From contig JAEUMA010000100.1 in the NCBI GenBank assembly GCA_016793565.1, positions 1-5,882 of the forward strand: DNA of 5,882 bases. The letters are read 5' to 3'. Position numbers and translations under genes: made by a program. The notes beneath the pieces are model-generated. The model was not told where the DNA came from and ran no database searches. It worked only from the letters and a program-made list of their open reading frames with translations. Numbering within the stretch: the stretch's first letter is position 1; every line of letters starts with the position of its first letter. Source of the DNA: Rhizobiaceae bacterium (GTDB lineage Bacteria; Pseudomonadota; Alphaproteobacteria; Rhizobiales; Rhizobiaceae). This document shows, one piece after another, positions 4,975-5,882 of the stretch.

Positions 4975-5882
4975 ATGAACGCCTCTCCCACTGATCCCCT
5001 CGTCCTGTTCATGCCTTCCGGCAAGCGCGGGCGCTTTCCGCTCGGCACGCCGGTGCTTGATGCCGCGCGCCAACTCGGCGTCTATGTGGAAAGCGTGTGC
5101 GGCGGGCGCGCGACTTGCGGGCGTTGCCAGATCGAGGTGCAGGAAGGCAATTTCGCCAAGCACAAGATCGTCTCCTCCCTCGACCATATTTCGCCGCGTG
5201 GCGCCAAGGAAGACCGCTACGACCGCGTGCGCGGCCTGCCCGAAGGACGGCGCCTGTCGTGCTCGGCCACCATCCTCGGCGATCTCGTCATCGACGTGCC
5301 GCAGGACACGGTCGTCAACGCGCAGGTCGTGCGCAAGGCCGCGACCGACCGCGTCATCGAGCGCAACGCCGCCGTCCAGCTCTGCTATGTCGAGGTGGAC
5401 GAGCCCGACATGCACAAGCCGCTCGGCGATCTCGACCGCCTCAAGGTGATGCTGGAGAAGGACTGGGGCTGGAAGGACCTCCTCATCGCCCCGCACCTCA
5501 TCCCGCAGGTCCAGTCGATCCTGCGCAAGGGCAACTGGGGCGTCACCGCCGCCATCCACCGCGACATGGACAGCTCGCGCCCCTTCATCGTCGGCCTCTA
5601 TCCCGGCCTCAAGAACGAGGCCTACGGCATCGCCTGCGATATCGGCTCGACGACCATCGCCATGCACCTCGTCTCGCTGCTGTCCGGCCGCATCGTCGCC
5701 TCGTCCGGCACGTCGAACCCGCAGATCCGCTTCGGCGAAGACCTGATGAGCCGCGTCTCCTACGTGATGATGAATCCCGACGGGCGCGAGGCGATGACCA
5801 AGGCGGTGCGCGAAGCCGTCAACGGACTGATCGACAAGGTCTGCGCCGAAGGTGGCGTCGAGCGCGACGACGTCTTCGATCT
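4975..5882 (+). CDS. 2Fe-2S/ASKHA protein, reductive activator of corrinoid enzymes (RACE-like), 3' truncated
   Basis: The frame opens at ATG 4975 and is still open at the right edge, giving 302 residues. Residues about 8-110 are a plant-type ferredoxin domain with C42, C48, C51 and C96 (C-x5-C-x2-C-x44-C; local motif ESVCGGRATCGRC), the ligands of one [2Fe-2S] cluster. A linker follows (about 115-215), then GIACDIGSTTIAMHL (218-232), the phosphate-1 loop that opens the ASKHA ATPase-fold domain, and GTSNPQIRFGEDLMSRV (245-261), a conserved stretch of DUF4445/RACE proteins. Characterised relatives use ATP hydrolysis to reduce corrinoid proteins from inactive Co(II) to Co(I); RamA does so in methylamine methyltransferase systems but has 4Fe-4S clusters, so this protein is closer to the 2Fe-2S bacterial activators. 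Full length is probably about 650-700 residues. Its presence next to the methyltransferase is strong evidence for a corrinoid-protein methyl-transfer pathway. The start is fixed by the in-frame stop at 4957. Confidence 0.88.
   Translation, partial: MNASPTDPLVLFMPSGKRGRFPLGTPVLDAARQLGVYVESVCGGRATCGRCQIEVQEGNFAKHKIVSSLDHISPRGAKEDRYDRVRGLPEGRRLSCSATILGDLVIDVPQDTVVNAQVVRKAATDRVIERNAAVQLCYVEVDEPDMHKPLGDLDRLKVMLEKDWGWKDLLIAPHLIPQVQSILRKGNWGVTAAIHRDMDSSRPFIVGLYPGLKNEAYGIACDIGSTTIAMHLVSLLSGRIVASSGTSNPQIRFGEDLMSRVSYVMMNPDGREAMTKAVREAVNGLIDKVCAEGGVERDDVFD

Noticed and set aside
4795..5667. 290-codon minus-strand open frame opposite the RACE gene
   Set aside because: Antisense shadow of the ferredoxin and ASKHA coding sequence; Asp/His/Val/Ala-rich without domain signals.
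1..5882. Mobile elements, CRISPR arrays, tRNA or rRNA genes
   Set aside because: No transposase, terminal inverted repeats, regularly spaced repeats or cloverleaf-like sequence were seen; composition is even throughout.

Overview
The window looks like chromosome of an alphaproteobacterium, most likely a Rhizobiales member of the Mesorhizobium/Phyllobacteriaceae type. The reasons are the high GC content with strongly GC-ending codons, short intergenic gaps, and a gene set (ExoD family, 'virulence factor' PF13769, split MetF, ASKHA/RACE protein) that I associate with rhizobia and relatives. All supported genes are on the + strand, and the long minus-strand open frames are shadows of GC-rich coding DNA.

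Layout. Positions 3-107 hold the end of an unrecognised gene. Positions 261-1704 hold a tight pair: an ExoD-family membrane protein, then 10 bases later a formyltransferase-fold protein. A short stem-loop followed by T residues (1725-1748) probably closes this first unit. A second unit starts at 1830 and runs off the right edge. It contains a 100-residue 'virulence factor' protein, a cysteine-rich MTHFR C-terminal-domain (MetV-like) protein, a MetF-type methylenetetrahydrofolate reductase, a methyltetrahydrofolate:corrinoid methyltransferase, and the first 302 residues of a 2Fe-2S/ASKHA protein of the RACE type (reductive activator of corrinoid enzymes). The first three genes of this unit overlap one another (8 bases, then ATGA), which suggests translational coupling.

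How the genes work together (inference from family knowledge): the second unit is most of a corrinoid-dependent one-carbon pathway. A methyl group on a corrinoid protein would pass to tetrahydrofolate through the methyltransferase. MetF, probably with the MetV-like partner, would oxidise methyl-THF to methylene-THF. The RACE protein would reduce corrinoid that has oxidised to inactive Co(II). The substrate-specific methyltransferase (MttB superfamily or another) and the corrinoid protein are not in the window; the likeliest place for them is just beyond the right edge. The substrate cannot be read from this sequence. The small 'virulence factor' heading the unit is the least understood part and the best candidate for an undescribed component.
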